From assembly GCA_945890485.1 (NCBI GenBank), contig CAMDCN010000018.1, positions 95,509-159,508 of the forward strand: a stretch of DNA of 64,000 nucleotides. Reading direction: 5' to 3'. The translations under genes were made by a program, and so were the position numbers. The notes beneath the pieces were generated by a model. That model saw only the letters and a list, made by a program, of their open reading frames with translations. It did not search any database and was not told where the DNA came from. Origin of the DNA: Candidatus Sulfopaludibacter sp. SbA3. GTDB taxonomy: Bacteria > Acidobacteriota > Terriglobia > Bryobacterales > Bryobacteraceae. Below are positions 42,710-53,259 of the stretch, in pieces. Each line of letters starts with the position of its first letter. The stretch's first letter is position 1.

Positions 42710-43116
42710 ATCCCCGAGCACCGGTGCAGACGGTGCAACCCAAAGCCAGATATCGCTGAGTCTTGACCACCGCGACTTCGGTGCCATCGACCGGCGCCGA
42801 AGTCGATCGTGTCTATCAGCGCTGAGCCCCGGTGCAACCGGTGCCGGTGCTTCTCACTGCCCACCGTCATGGCCACGTTGATGTCCACGAGTTTCTGCAT
42901 CGCTCGGCCCGCTTCTCTGTAGCCCTGCCACTCAGCCACTCATCCATCGCAACTTCGGCGCCAATGACCGGCGCCGAATTCGATCATCTCTATCAGCGCT
43001 GAGCCGAACTCGAAGGCAAGCTCAAGAACTGAATCCCGGAGCCCCGGTGCAACCGGTGCCGGTGCTTCTCAAAGTCCGCCTCCTTAGCTTCGTTGATGTT
43101 CACGAACTTCTGTGGG
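42650..43116. repeat. Degenerate tandem duplication of a convergent gene junction
   Basis: The final 60 bases of the ABC-F gene (42650-42709) recur at 42973-43032 and, shortened, at 42796-42828. In both copies the Trp codon TGG has become TGA. The sequence that follows copy C encodes, on the other strand, the last residues of the hydrolase (EKHRHRLHRGSG), and the same block recurs after copy B (42827-42902). A hairpin precedes copies B and C: 42775-42803 (11-base stem, one G-T pair) and 42954-42978 (perfect 9-base stem TTCGGCGCC, 7-base loop). Thus the 3' ends of both convergent genes were duplicated together. Confidence 0.85.
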
Positions 43117-44810
43117 TTCCGGTCCACAATCGGGAACCAGGAACTCTGCACGTGGATCATCACCCGATGGCCCCGCCGGAACGTGTGCAGCACGTCATTC
43201 AACTCGTACTCCACCTTCGCCTGTTGGCCCGGCACAAAAGGTACCGGTTTTGCCAGCGACTCGCGGAACTTGCCGCGGAACACCTCGCCGCGAATCAGTT
43301 GCTGATACCCGGCGTGCTCCGGCAGGTCGTCCGGATAGACGTCGATCAGCTTCACAATCAGATCGGCGTCCGTCCCGTCCGTCGAAAAGAGCAACTCGTT
43401 CTTGATCGGTCCGGCGATAGTCAGGTCCTCTTCGAGCGGCTCGGTCTGATAGACCACCACGTCGGTCCGCGATGAGGCAAACCGCTGGTCATCGACCATG
43501 TGCTCCCGCGTCATTCGGTTCGAGACTCCCGCGATATACGGCACCGGTTTTGCCGGGTCGCTGATCCACTCCTCAAACCCCGCATCGCGCGTCCCCCTTG
43601 CGCTCAGCACCCCACCAGGGTTGAACGAAAGCCGCATCGGCTTCGCCTCTTTCGGCGGCCACTTCGAGAACTGCCTCCACACGTTCGTCCCCGTCTCAAA
43701 AACGGACGCCTTCGGCAACTCCATCTTGCCCTTGCCCTTCAGATGGAACTCAAAAAACGGCGCCTCAATCTTTTCCCTGTAGTATTCGCCGGTCTTCGCG
43801 TTGAACTTCACGTTCCCAATCGCCTCGCCCTTGTCGCGCGCCCACTGCCCGTGCCACCACGGCCCCATCACCAACATGTTCTGCGTCGACGGCGAAGCCT
43901 TTTCGACCGACTTGTATACCTGCAGCGCCCCGAACAGATTCTCCGTGTCGAACCATCCGCCCACCGTCATCACCGCCGGCTTGATCGCCTTCAGATGCGG
44001 CCGCAGGTTCCGCGACTGCCAGAACTCGTCGTAGACGTCGTGCTTCATCATCTCGGTCCAGAACGGGACCGCGTTCTTGTAGTACTTCTCGTTGGCATTG
44101 TAGAGCGGCCCCATCTTTAGGAAAAACTGGTAGCCGTCCGGCGTGCCATGTTCAAACGGGTCGCGCTTCTGCTGCGTCGGCTCCGGCCGCGGCTTTCCGA
44201 AGCCGTAAAGAAAGTTGAACGCATGCGGCAAATACAGCGCGCCATTTCGATGAAAGTCATCGCCCGCAAACCAGTCCGTGATCGGTGCCTGCGGCGAAGC
44301 GCAAACATGCGCCGGATGCGCGTCAATCATGCCGGCCGCCGTGTAGAAGCCGGGATACGAAATGCCGTACGTGCAGACCTTGCCGTTGTTCCCGGACAGG
44401 TTCTTCACGAGCCAATCGATCGTGTCGTAAGTGTCCGTGCTCTCATCGACATCCTTCGGACCCTTCGTCGCCTTATGCGGAGTCATGTTGATGAACTCGC
44501 CCTCGGACATGTTCCGGCCGCGCACATCCTGGTACACGAAGATGTACTTCGACTTGCCCAGCACCGTCGATGGCCCCAAGTCGGCTTTGTACTGATCCGG
44601 CCCATACGGCGCGACCGAGTACGGTGTCCGGTTCAACAAGATCGGCCACTTCTCCGACTGATCCTTCGGTACATAGATGCTTGTGAACAGCCGCTTTCCA
44701 TCCCGAACCGGAACGCGGTACTCGTACTTCGTGTAGTTCTCGAGGATGAACTCTTTCCCCTGTCCAAACAGGGCGCTCGAACAGAGAAGGGCGATCGCGA
44801 ATAGTCTCAT
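42993..44810 (-). CDS. CocE/NonD family exported hydrolase
   Basis: 605 residues. A signal peptide MRLFAIALLCSSALFGQG is followed by an alpha/beta hydrolase of the X-Pro dipeptidyl-peptidase (S15) type. The N-terminal VRDGKRLFTSIYVPKD matches cocaine esterase-like enzymes. The nucleophile elbow is CTYGISYPGFYT with Ser near residue 157, and the C-terminal jelly-roll has LIDVYPDDLPEHAGYQ. Likely substrates are acyl esters or dipeptides. Another member lies at 59863-61707. The last 25 codons lie in the duplicated junction, so the natural C-terminus may have been different. The ATG overlaps the yceH stop as ATGA. Confidence 0.9.
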   Translation of the reverse strand: MRLFAIALLCSSALFGQGKEFILENYTKYEYRVPVRDGKRLFTSIYVPKDQSEKWPILLNRTPYSVAPYGPDQYKADLGPSTVLGKSKYIFVYQDVRGRNMSEGEFINMTPHKATKGPKDVDESTDTYDTIDWLVKNLSGNNGKVCTYGISYPGFYTAAGMIDAHPAHVCASPQAPITDWFAGDDFHRNGALYLPHAFNFLYGFGKPRPEPTQQKRDPFEHGTPDGYQFFLKMGPLYNANEKYYKNAVPFWTEMMKHDVYDEFWQSRNLRPHLKAIKPAVMTVGGWFDTENLFGALQVYKSVEKASPSTQNMLVMGPWWHGQWARDKGEAIGNVKFNAKTGEYYREKIEAPFFEFHLKGKGKMELPKASVFETGTNVWRQFSKWPPKEAKPMRLSFNPGGVLSARGTRDAGFEEWISDPAKPVPYIAGVSNRMTREHMVDDQRFASSRTDVVVYQTEPLEEDLTIAGPIKNELLFSTDGTDADLIVKLIDVYPDDLPEHAGYQQLIRGEVFRGKFRESLAKPVPFVPGQQAKVEYELNDVLHTFRRGHRVMIHVQSSWFPIVDRNPQKFVNINEAKEADFEKHRHRLHRGSGIQFLSLPSSSAQR

Positions 44811-45448
44811 TGAAATTGGGTCCTGAAGGCTGAGAACTCCTGGCGGAGTGTCTCCAATTCGGCACGGAGTGATTCGACTTGGATCTCCAGATGGGTGATG
44901 CGGTCATTGCTCGGGCTAGCGGCTTTTGCCGCTGGCGCATCGGCGAGAGCGGCTATATCGATCGGGCCGCCGAATAGATGCATGTAGCGCGGCTCGCGCC
45001 AACCGGTCTGCTTCGGAATGAAGATCGCCATCTCGCGGTCGATCAGCTTCTTCAGCGCGGACTCCACACTGTCGAGGTCCTCGAATGCATGGAGCCGATG
45101 ACTCCGGTCTTTGAGTTCGTTCAGCGTTTGCGGCCCGCGCAGAAGCAAAACGGCAAGCAGCGCGAGTTCGCGATTCGAAAGGTTCAACGTCTCTTGCGCG
45201 CGATGGCCGTATTTCGGTACACGCCCGCTGCCGGTGATGATTACGGCGAGGCGCTTGCCGCGTAGCTCAGTGTGGCCGGCCTCGACCGTTTCGTCGTCAT
45301 AAGCGGTCACCGGCTCACGGTTGTTCTTTTGATTGCACGCATTGGTCAAGGCGTTGAGGCTGAGCGGATAATACTCGGGCGTCGCCATGTCCTTTTCGAT
45401 CATGCTGCCGAGCACTCGCTGCTCAAGATCGGACAATTGAGGGATCAC
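44807..45448 (-). CDS. YceH family protein (DUF480)
   Basis: 213 residues from a GTG at 45448. The body matches YceH: LEQRVLGSMIEKDMATPEYYPLS, ALTNACNQKNNREPV, then LLLRGPQTLNELKDRSHRLH and the end RYMHLFGG with a C-terminal coiled coil (ITHLEIQVESLRAELE). It carries two winged-helix folds, and the function is not established. The GTG start gives the same length as Escherichia coli YceH (215). An ATG at 45478 would add ten residues and overlap the ATG of the divergent serine hydrolase in a CATG palindrome. Confidence 0.9.
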   Translation of the reverse strand: MIPQLSDLEQRVLGSMIEKDMATPEYYPLSLNALTNACNQKNNREPVTAYDDETVEAGHTELRGKRLAVIITGSGRVPKYGHRAQETLNLSNRELALLAVLLLRGPQTLNELKDRSHRLHAFEDLDSVESALKKLIDREMAIFIPKQTGWREPRYMHLFGGPIDIAALADAPAAKAASPSNDRITHLEIQVESLRAELETLRQEFSAFRTQFQ

Positions 45449-45476
45449 GAGCCTAGTGTAATCTACGGAGTAAACC

Positions 45477-46883
45477 ATGCTACTCACTCGCTTGCTTCCT
45501 GGACTGTTGCTCGTCAGCGGGGCCTTCGCAGCCGACCCGGATTTGGAGGGCGCGCAACGGTTGTTTACTGCCTGGATGGAAGGGCAGATCGCGAGTAAGG
45601 GACTACCCGGTGTGGTCGTCGGCGTGGTTGCTGACCAGGAACTGGTCTGGGCGAAGGGCTTCGGCTTTGCCGATATCGCGGGCAAAAGGCTGATGGCGCC
45701 ATCGACGCAATTTCGGATGGCGTCCCACAGCAAACTCTTCACGGCGACCGCAATCATGCAGTTGCGTGAGCAGGGGAAGGTGCGCCTCGATGACCCGGTC
45801 GTCAAGTATCTGCCGTGGTTTCAGGTAAAGCCCGCGGCGGCAGACGATCCACCGATCACAGTGGAGGATCTGCTCATGCATGGCTCCGGCCTGCCGCGGG
45901 AGGCTGGTTCGCACTGGAGCACATTGCAGTTCCCAACCGCACAGGATCTCAAGAGCCTGATGCCGGAGCGGCAAGCCGCGTTTTCCCCGGAGGCCCGCTG
46001 GAAGTACTCCAATCTGGCCTACACGATTGCGGGCATGATCGTTGAGGCCGTTAGCGGGGAGACGTGGGCCGGGTATCTGCAGAACCATATCTTTAACCCG
46101 CTAGGCATGGCCGCTTCGAGTGTCGATAAGCCGGTCGGCGGTTTGGCCGTTGGCTATGGTCGACGGATGCCCGATGGATCCCGCGCCATCATGCCGTTCG
46201 TCGACGCCAAAGGCATGGCCCCGGCGACTGGTTTGACATCAACCGTCGAGGACATGGCCCGGTTCGTCTCCGCGCAGTTCCGGCGCGGCAAGATGGGTGG
46301 CGCTCAACTGCTAAGCACGGGCTCTCTCCGCGAGATGCACCGGGTCCGCATGCTGGAAACGAATTGGACTCAAGGCTATGCCGTTGGTTTTTCGGTTCGC
46401 CGAGAGAAGGACAAGCTCTATGTCGGCCATGGGGGGAGCTACCCCGGCTATATGACGCAGACGTACTTCCGGCCGGACGATAAGCTGGGCGTTATCGTCC
46501 TGACCAACGCCCAGGATGCCGCGCCCGCCGAGATCGCCATGCAGTTGATGAGCAGCGTTGGGGAGGCGATAGCAAAGGCCAGAAAGAAACCCGCGGCGAC
46601 CGTTCCTTGGGACCCCGCATGGAGCCGCTTTGCGGGCATCTATCGCAGCCGCTTTGGTGATACGCAGGTCGTCGAACTGAACCAGCAGTTGGTCGTGTTG
46701 ACCCTCGGTGGGCCGAGCCTGGAGAACCCGCTGAAGCTGACCCCGCTCGGTGGCGGACGGTTTCGCCTGGACGGTCCCACAGGCGGCGCGGCCGTGGGGG
46801 AACCGGTTCACTTCGTCGAAGTGGAGGGCCGCGTGACCCGCATGATCACCGGGGATAGCTTTGCGGATCGGGTTCCTCAGTAG
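45477..46883 (+). CDS. Serine hydrolase of the beta-lactamase class C family
   Basis: 468 residues. A signal peptide (LLTRLLPGLLLVSGAFAAD) leads to a penicillin-binding-protein-like domain: the SxxK nucleophile motif is SHSK in FRMASHSKLFTATAI near residue 85, YSN in WKYSNLAYTIAGMI, and HGG in YVGHGGSYPGY as the third motif. The last 100 residues form a separate DUF3471-like beta domain. Such proteins are esterases or D-aminopeptidases more often than antibiotic-degrading enzymes. The last 38 bases overlap the end of the convergent sensor kinase gene. Confidence 0.92.
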   Translation: MLLTRLLPGLLLVSGAFAADPDLEGAQRLFTAWMEGQIASKGLPGVVVGVVADQELVWAKGFGFADIAGKRLMAPSTQFRMASHSKLFTATAIMQLREQGKVRLDDPVVKYLPWFQVKPAAADDPPITVEDLLMHGSGLPREAGSHWSTLQFPTAQDLKSLMPERQAAFSPEARWKYSNLAYTIAGMIVEAVSGETWAGYLQNHIFNPLGMAASSVDKPVGGLAVGYGRRMPDGSRAIMPFVDAKGMAPATGLTSTVEDMARFVSAQFRRGKMGGAQLLSTGSLREMHRVRMLETNWTQGYAVGFSVRREKDKLYVGHGGSYPGYMTQTYFRPDDKLGVIVLTNAQDAAPAEIAMQLMSSVGEAIAKARKKPAATVPWDPAWSRFAGIYRSRFGDTQVVELNQQLVVLTLGGPSLENPLKLTPLGGGRFRLDGPTGGAAVGEPVHFVEVEGRVTRMITGDSFADRVPQ

Positions 46884-49800
46884 GCGCGCTCCAGCGGGAT
46901 AGTGCCGCTTCGAGGTTGGCCAGGATTAGCGGCTTGCTCAGAAAGTCGTTCATTCCAGCCTCGAAGCACCTTTGCCTGTCCTCTTCCATCGCACTCGCGG
47001 TGAGGGCGATCACCGGCAACTGCGCGAAGCGACCGTCCCAGGACCGGATCTCCCGTGTGGTCTCGTAGCCATCGAGTTCGGGCATTTGACAGTCCATTAG
47101 AACGACGTCGATGGTCTCGGCGCGCAGAATCTCCAGCGCTTTGCGCCCATCGTTCGCTACACGCACTTCACAGCCGAGGCGCATCAACATCTTGCGGAAC
47201 AGAAGCTGATTTACGGCATTGTCCTCGGCAATCAAGACGCGCAGTCCGCTACCCAGCGACTGAACGGCCGGAGCTTCCATCGGCGTTGGAGCGGCGGCAG
47301 TGGTGGCGATTTCGAGCGGAATCGTCACGCGGAACGTCGATCCGCGGCCCGGTTCGCTTTCGACTTCGATAGTGCCTTTCATCGCCTCCACGAAGCGCCT
47401 GACGATCGATAAACCGAGTCCGCTGCCGCCATAGCGCCGGGTCGTCGAGGAGTCCGCCTGCACAAACGGATCGAAGAGCGTCGGAATGTTTTCGGCGGTG
47501 ATACCCATGCCGGTGTCCTGGACGTGGAAGCCGAGCGTGCCCGCCTCCTGGTCCGCCGTAATCCGAAGGACGACTTCGCCGCGCTCGGTGAATTTCACGG
47601 CGTTACCAACCAGGTTCAGTAGGATCTGCCGTAACCGCTGCGGGTCGCTGAGAATGCGATCGGGGACGGAATCATCGACGGTGAGCCGCAACGCCACGCC
47701 CTTGCCTTCCGCTTTCGGTTGGAACAGCGAGACGAGGCTCTCGCCAAGGGTCCGCGTCGAGATCTCCGCCTTCTCGAGTGTCAGCTTTCCGGCCTCGACT
47801 TTTGACAGACTCAAAATGTCGTCGACTATGCCAATCAGGTCCTCGCCGGATTGCCGAATCACGGAGACCAGCTTCCGCTGTTCCCGGTTTAGCGGCGAAT
47901 CGTCGAGCAATTGTACGGCTCCGAGGACCCCGTTCATCGGGGTACGGATCTCGTGACTCATGGTCGCGAGGAACTCGCTTTTGGCGCGATTGGCTCCCTG
48001 CGCCGCCTGCATGGCGGCCTCAAGCTTCTCCGTTCGCTCTTCCACTTTCGCTTCGAGGAGGCGTGTCCGTTCCCGGCGAGTTCTGTGGCGCTGCCACGCC
48101 CACGTGCCCAAGCCAGCTCCAATTAGAAAGACGGCCAGAAAGCGAACCCAACCGCGCTCATAGTAGGCGGGTTCGATCGTGAACGGCACCCGGAGCACCT
48201 GACCGTTCCATTCACCGGACCGGCTGGATGTCTGCAAGGCGAACTCGTAGTTCCCTGGTGGTAGCGCTGAGTATTGGGCCGCGCGCCGGCCGCGGCACGG
48301 GAGCCAGTCGGCGTCGAACCCGCGGAGTTGCAGACGGCAGAACTCGCCGCCCAGAGGATCGAGTCGCAGCGTTTCGAACACGAATTCGAGTGTCTTGGTT
48401 CCTGGAGCGATTCGCAGCTCCTGGTTCAGATCTTTGGGCCGCCCATCGCTGATGATTTGCAGCAAGAGGGCGCTTGGTGGCCGGGGCGTCCGCTCAAAGT
48501 CGGCCGGATTTACCGAGACGAGGCCGAGAAGCCCCGGGAACCAGATTCGCCCCTGCAAATCCGTTGCTCCGGTGGCGGAGGTGACTAAACCGAAGTTTGT
48601 CGTGGGCAGAGCGTGTGCCTCGCCGAAGCGCTCGACGAGCAACTCACGGGCATGGCCCTCCGCCACGTCGCGCGCTACCGCCAACGCCTCAATCCGCGAG
48701 AACCGGACGAGACCCTGGCGGGTTGCGCACCAGATCTTGCCGAATCCATCGAGCGAGATATGAAAGACCTGATCGCCAGCCAATAGGGGCAGCGCCGTCA
48801 GAAAGCGGCCCTGTCTGGTGGAATATAGCTCCAGACCATCGGTTGTACCGATCCAAAGAAGATCGTCTTGATCGCTGGTTATGCTGTACCAGGCGCGCGC
48901 GCGCTCAGGCACAGCATTCTCGGCCTGAATGTACTGGTTTCCTTCCAGCCGATGCAGTCCCCTGTACTGGGCCAACGCCCAAGTACGGCCATCGCGGGCG
49001 GTCGTCCACTGACGCATGCGTGGTGGCCCGGCTAGCGTCTCTACCGCCCACCGGTCTCCCTTTACCGGCCGTCGAAGCCGATAGTTGGCCTCCACGCCGG
49101 AAACGAGCAGCTCTCCGGGGCGCTCCCAATGCATCGCAGGCAGGGAAAGGGGCGGAACCGACCCGTTGAGTGGAAAGGGGCGCACTCCCCCGTTATCAAC
49201 GGTGACGATCCCCATACTCCCTGCGACGATTACCCCGCGGTCCGGGTGGGCCAGTAGGGTCTGAGCCTGAATCACCTCCGGCATCGCCGGAGTCGGCACA
49301 ACTCTGCCATCAACGATCCGAACCAGCCCCGAGCTGCGCAAGCTCCCCCATACTTGACCGTCCCGGTCAACGGCAACGCCAGTGAGATGGCTCTCCTGCA
49401 GACCTTCGCGACGCGTGAAGATCCGAAAAAGCCGTGGACTGAAACGATATAGATTTCCCCAACGTCCTCCTGCCCAGATATTGCCCTGCGGATCCTCTTC
49501 GAGCGTGGATAAAAACTCTTCTTCCTCCACTCCCACTGGGATCGACTCGACTACACCCTCGCACATTCGCGCAATCGCCTGCGGGAACCCCATCCAGAGG
49601 CAGCCCGACGAGTCCTCCCGCAACGCCGTGATCTCCGGCTTGGGAAGCCCCTGTGACTCTCCCCAGCGCTGCAATTGGCCGTCTTTCCAGCGAAACAAAC
49701 CCCGGGAGGTCCCAACCCAAATCGACCCATCGCGGGCTGCGACTAAGCGGCGGGGAGTCCCTTCGAGCGTGGCATGGTATTCCCAGGCCCCGCGTTCGTT

Positions 49801-50460
49801 GACGGAGTATAGGCGCCGATCACTCATCACGCTCCAAAGTTTGCCGGCCGAATCCCGAGAGCCGAAGAGAAACTGCAGGTTGGGCGGTGCGCTGACGACC
49901 TGCGTTTCGGTCGAAGCCTCTGGGATGGGTCCGGTGGCCAATTTCAGGCGCCGTGCGAGCAGCGCGACCTGCCATCGGCGGGTTACTTCCACTTGTGCCC
50001 GATCGGGCCGGGCCCACAGGGCCATCACTCCGTTCGGCTCCCGATCCCGCGTAGGAGTATCGATTCCTTCTAATCGAAAGTTGGCGAAGCTGCCAAAGCG
50101 GTCCCGCACCAACCGGAAGACACAACCGCTAGCTGAACCCGCCCAGATGGCTCCGTCAGGCCCCATAACTAGGTGAGCCAGCGTGCTGGCGCTGCAACTG
50201 CCGGTCCCGTTGGCCCGGAACGAATCGCCAAGGCGAAATACCTCCGCCTGCTTCCCATCGAACCGGACGATGCCGTGGTTCGACGCCAGCCAGACGTAGC
50301 CATCCCCAGGAGCCAGAATCGACGCGAAAGTCTCTTCCGGCATTCCGCTCTCAGCCCCCCAATGGCGGACCGAAAGGTTGACGAGGCGTTCGTTAGCAGG
50401 AATCGCCTCCACCAAACTCGGGACCAATAGCAATAAACAACTTAGCGAGGAAACCCGCAC
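46846..50460 (-). CDS. Hybrid two-component system: propeller sensor, histidine kinase and receiver
   Basis: 1204 residues. A signal peptide is followed by two regulator propellers (repeats such as [45 protein letters not shown]), a YYY domain ([26 protein letters not shown] with the membrane helix), a coiled coil, a dimerisation box [15 protein letters not shown], the ATPase [15 protein letters not shown] and GGSGLGLSI, and a C-terminal receiver with AEDNAVNQL and phospho-acceptor Asp in [13 protein letters not shown]. No DNA-binding domain, so an unlinked regulator is needed. It resembles the sensing side of Bacteroides hybrid systems that respond to carbohydrates. Confidence 0.94.
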   Translation of the reverse strand: MRVSSLSCLLLLVPSLVEAIPANERLVNLSVRHWGAESGMPEETFASILAPGDGYVWLASNHGIVRFDGKQAEVFRLGDSFRANGTGSCSASTLAHLVMGPDGAIWAGSASGCVFRLVRDRFGSFANFRLEGIDTPTRDREPNGVMALWARPDRAQVEVTRRWQVALLARRLKLATGPIPEASTETQVVSAPPNLQFLFGSRDSAGKLWSVMSDRRLYSVNERGAWEYHATLEGTPRRLVAARDGSIWVGTSRGLFRWKDGQLQRWGESQGLPKPEITALREDSSGCLWMGFPQAIARMCEGVVESIPVGVEEEEFLSTLEEDPQGNIWAGGRWGNLYRFSPRLFRIFTRREGLQESHLTGVAVDRDGQVWGSLRSSGLVRIVDGRVVPTPAMPEVIQAQTLLAHPDRGVIVAGSMGIVTVDNGGVRPFPLNGSVPPLSLPAMHWERPGELLVSGVEANYRLRRPVKGDRWAVETLAGPPRMRQWTTARDGRTWALAQYRGLHRLEGNQYIQAENAVPERARAWYSITSDQDDLLWIGTTDGLELYSTRQGRFLTALPLLAGDQVFHISLDGFGKIWCATRQGLVRFSRIEALAVARDVAEGHARELLVERFGEAHALPTTNFGLVTSATGATDLQGRIWFPGLLGLVSVNPADFERTPRPPSALLLQIISDGRPKDLNQELRIAPGTKTLEFVFETLRLDPLGGEFCRLQLRGFDADWLPCRGRRAAQYSALPPGNYEFALQTSSRSGEWNGQVLRVPFTIEPAYYERGWVRFLAVFLIGAGLGTWAWQRHRTRRERTRLLEAKVEERTEKLEAAMQAAQGANRAKSEFLATMSHEIRTPMNGVLGAVQLLDDSPLNREQRKLVSVIRQSGEDLIGIVDDILSLSKVEAGKLTLEKAEISTRTLGESLVSLFQPKAEGKGVALRLTVDDSVPDRILSDPQRLRQILLNLVGNAVKFTERGEVVLRITADQEAGTLGFHVQDTGMGITAENIPTLFDPFVQADSSTTRRYGGSGLGLSIVRRFVEAMKGTIEVESEPGRGSTFRVTIPLEIATTAAAPTPMEAPAVQSLGSGLRVLIAEDNAVNQLLFRKMLMRLGCEVRVANDGRKALEILRAETIDVVLMDCQMPELDGYETTREIRSWDGRFAQLPVIALTASAMEEDRQRCFEAGMNDFLSKPLILANLEAALSRWSAPTEEPDPQSYPR

Positions 50461-50505
50461 TACTTTAGTATCGGCGGAATGGCATGAGAACTTCAGCCTA
50501 TCAGC

Positions 50506-53232
50506 CTAAGGCAAGACATTTCCGTCGGCGTCCATCATCTTCACATCGCCGAAGCCCAGTTCCCGCAGTCCTTTTTCAACTTGGGCTCTATCTCCGACGA
50601 CGACATAAACCATCTTCGTGGGGCGCAGGACGATCTCGGCGGCCGCGCTGATGTCCTTCCTTTCGAGGGCGTTGACGCGTTGAGCGTACGTCGTGAAGTA
50701 GTCTTCGGGTAAGCCGTAGCGGGTGATTTCGGCGAGATCGCCGAGGACGGCCCCTTTAGTTTCGCGCTCGCCGGCAAGTGAGAGTGTCAGATTCAACTTG
50801 GTCTTCGTGATCTCCTCGTCCGTTACCGGCCGATCTTTGATAATGGCACGCAACTCTTTGTCGATTTCCTGAAGAGATTCCTTGGTTTTGTCACTTTGGA
50901 CCGGCGCGTAAGTCAGGAACGTCCTCTGGCCCTTGGCGCCAATGAGCAGCGTCTGGGCGCCGTAGGCCCAGTGTTTGTCCTCGCGGAGGTTCATGTTGAG
51001 TCGCGAGGTAAAGGCGCCGCCGAGGATGGTGTTCATCACGTCAATGGCGGCTTCGTTTGGGTTCGCCCGGGGCGGGGCGATGTGGCCGGCGAGGATCATG
51101 CTCTGCACGGCGCCGGGTTTGTCGATCAGATAGATCGTCGTCTTGTCGAGGTGCGACACGGTGGCGAGATTCTTCTTGGGTACCGAAGCGCTCTTCCAGC
51201 CGGCAAAGAGCTTTTCCAGCTTGGGCTGAATTTCGGCAATCGTCGTATCTCCGACGATGAGCAATGTTGCGTTGTTGGGTTTCACCCAGGTGCTGACGTA
51301 CTGTTCGAGGGAGGCGCGCGTCATGGCCTTGACGCTCTCTTCGGTTCCGCTGCCGGTCAACGGATTGCCGTAGGCGTGGCCCTTCCCGTAGAGCAGGGCA
51401 GGGAGGACACGTTGGGCAAGCGCTACAGGCTGCACTTTTTCGCGCTGGATGCCTGCGAGCTGTTGCGCCTGGAGGCGTTTGAAGTCCGCTTCCGGAAAGA
51501 CCGGATTGAGCACGACGTCGGCGAACAGGTCGAGCGAGGCGTCGAGATTCATTTTCAGCGCCGATAAAGAGACCGAGGAGACATCGAGGCTGGAGCCGGC
51601 GTTGAGCGATGCGCCAAGGTTGGCGGTCTCTTCGCTGATAGCCAGGGAACTCCGGCGTTTGGTGCCTTCGAGAAGCATGCGCATGGCCATGCCGCTGGTG
51701 CCGGCGAGGCCACCTTGATCCGCCGCGTAGCCGGCATCGATCTGGAGGTTGAAATTGATGACGGGCGTCTCATGGCGTTCGGCGAGGACGAGCTTCAGGC
51801 CGTTCGATAGGGTTGCCTTCTGCAACGCGGGCATGCGCAGGGGAGGCGTGGGGCCGGGCTTGGGGAGCTCCTTGCGGTCCGTGTCTTTGGAGAGGTCTTT
51901 GTACTGAGGGACGGGCAGGATTTCGAGAATATAGGCTCCGGAACCGGCATACGTATTGGCAGCGGTCCGAACCTCGGCGGGGGTGGCTTCGTTCGTCCAG
52001 CGAAGTGAGTTTTCGTAACAGGCGGCGTTACCGGTATAGACTTCGCAGGTCGCCAGAACGTCGGATTTGCCACCAAAGCCGCCGATGCGTTCGGCTCCGC
52101 GGAGGAAGCCAGCCAAGGCCTGTGTTTTGGCGCGGGTGAGTTCTTCGGCGGTAGGGCCGTCTTTTAGGAATTTGGCCAACTCTTCGTCGATCGCCTTCTC
52201 GACGGCGGCGAGGGTGCCGCCCGGTTTGGCCGTGGCTTCGATAGTAAACATCCCGGCGATCTCCAGTGACTCGTTTTGTACCGATACGTTGGTGGCGATC
52301 TGGTCCTGATAGACGAGCCGTCGATAGAGGCGCGACGTTTTGCCGCCGCCCAGAATAGCTGCGGCGAGATCAAGCGTTTCCACATCGCGGTGACCGACGC
52401 CTGGAGACGCCCAAACCTTATAGATACGGGCTTGGGGGACGCGATCCTGGGCGGTTTCGCGAATGGTTTCCGCGCGCCGGGGGACCCACTGCTGCATGCG
52501 GGCGACGGGTGGGCCGGGCGGGATCCAGCCGAAGTATTTTTCTACTTTCTCTTTGGCGGTCTTGGCATCGATGTCGCCGGCGAGGACGACGACGGCGTTG
52601 GCTGCGCCGTAGTACTTCTGAAACCATTCCTTGACGTCAGGGAGGGCGGCGGCCTTCAGATCCGCCTCCGAACCAATGGGGCTCCAGGAGTACGGGTGTC
52701 CGGGGGGAAAGACCCCTTTGAGGATGAGCTCTTCCGAGATCGAATAGGGCTGATTTTCGCTCTGGCGCTTCTCGTTCATGACGACGCCGCGCTGTTCATC
52801 GAGCTTGGCTTGGTCGACGACGCCCAGCAGGTGGCCCATGCGGTCGCTTTCAAGAAAAAGTAACTGATCGAGAGCCGGGGTGGGAGCGTTCTGGAAGTAG
52901 TTCGTCCGGTCGAAGTAGGTGGTGCCGTTGAGATCGGTGGCGCCGATGCGCTCCATGGCCTGGAAGTAATCCTGATTGAAGTTCTCGCTGCCGTTGAACA
53001 TCAGGTGTTCAAACAGGTGGGCGAAGCCCGTACGGCCGGCCTTCTCGTTCTTTGATCCGACGTGATACCAGACATTGACCGCGACAATGGGTGTCTTGCG
53101 GTCTTCGTGAACGAGCAGCGTAAGTCCGTTCTTCAGGACGAACCTTTCATAGGGGATCTTGATCTCAATTTTTCCTGCTGATTGGGCGAAGGTGGCCGCC
53201 GCCAGCAAGGCACCAAGGACGAGGGTTCTCAT
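50506..53232 (-). CDS. M16 family zinc protease, two-domain, exported
   Basis: 908 residues. After a signal peptide (LVLGALLAAATFAQS), domain one carries the inverted zinc motif HxxEH in FAHLFEHLMFNGSENF near residue 78, with the third ligand Glu about 77 residues on (QRGVVMNEKRQ). Domain two, from about residue 450, has the same fold but the motif is replaced (GMAMRMLLEGTKRRS), as in PqqF and mitochondrial-type peptidases where it closes the clamshell. It is a periplasmic peptidase for short peptides or partly unfolded proteins. ATG at 53232. Confidence 0.93.
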   Translation of the reverse strand: MRTLVLGALLAAATFAQSAGKIEIKIPYERFVLKNGLTLLVHEDRKTPIVAVNVWYHVGSKNEKAGRTGFAHLFEHLMFNGSENFNQDYFQAMERIGATDLNGTTYFDRTNYFQNAPTPALDQLLFLESDRMGHLLGVVDQAKLDEQRGVVMNEKRQSENQPYSISEELILKGVFPPGHPYSWSPIGSEADLKAAALPDVKEWFQKYYGAANAVVVLAGDIDAKTAKEKVEKYFGWIPPGPPVARMQQWVPRRAETIRETAQDRVPQARIYKVWASPGVGHRDVETLDLAAAILGGGKTSRLYRRLVYQDQIATNVSVQNESLEIAGMFTIEATAKPGGTLAAVEKAIDEELAKFLKDGPTAEELTRAKTQALAGFLRGAERIGGFGGKSDVLATCEVYTGNAACYENSLRWTNEATPAEVRTAANTYAGSGAYILEILPVPQYKDLSKDTDRKELPKPGPTPPLRMPALQKATLSNGLKLVLAERHETPVINFNLQIDAGYAADQGGLAGTSGMAMRMLLEGTKRRSSLAISEETANLGASLNAGSSLDVSSVSLSALKMNLDASLDLFADVVLNPVFPEADFKRLQAQQLAGIQREKVQPVALAQRVLPALLYGKGHAYGNPLTGSGTEESVKAMTRASLEQYVSTWVKPNNATLLIVGDTTIAEIQPKLEKLFAGWKSASVPKKNLATVSHLDKTTIYLIDKPGAVQSMILAGHIAPPRANPNEAAIDVMNTILGGAFTSRLNMNLREDKHWAYGAQTLLIGAKGQRTFLTYAPVQSDKTKESLQEIDKELRAIIKDRPVTDEEITKTKLNLTLSLAGERETKGAVLGDLAEITRYGLPEDYFTTYAQRVNALERKDISAAAEIVLRPTKMVYVVVGDRAQVEKGLRELGFGDVKMMDADGNVLP

Positions 53233-53259
53233 TAGTCCTTTGTAGCATGAGCGTCACAA

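Noticed and set aside
42775..42978. Intrinsic terminators at the two hairpins
   Set aside because: Stems are strong but no T-run follows on either strand, so only possible factor-independent or two-way function can be suggested.
45476..45479. Shared CATG start of YceH and the serine hydrolase
   Set aside because: A GTG at 45448 gives YceH its normal length, so the shared start is probably not used.
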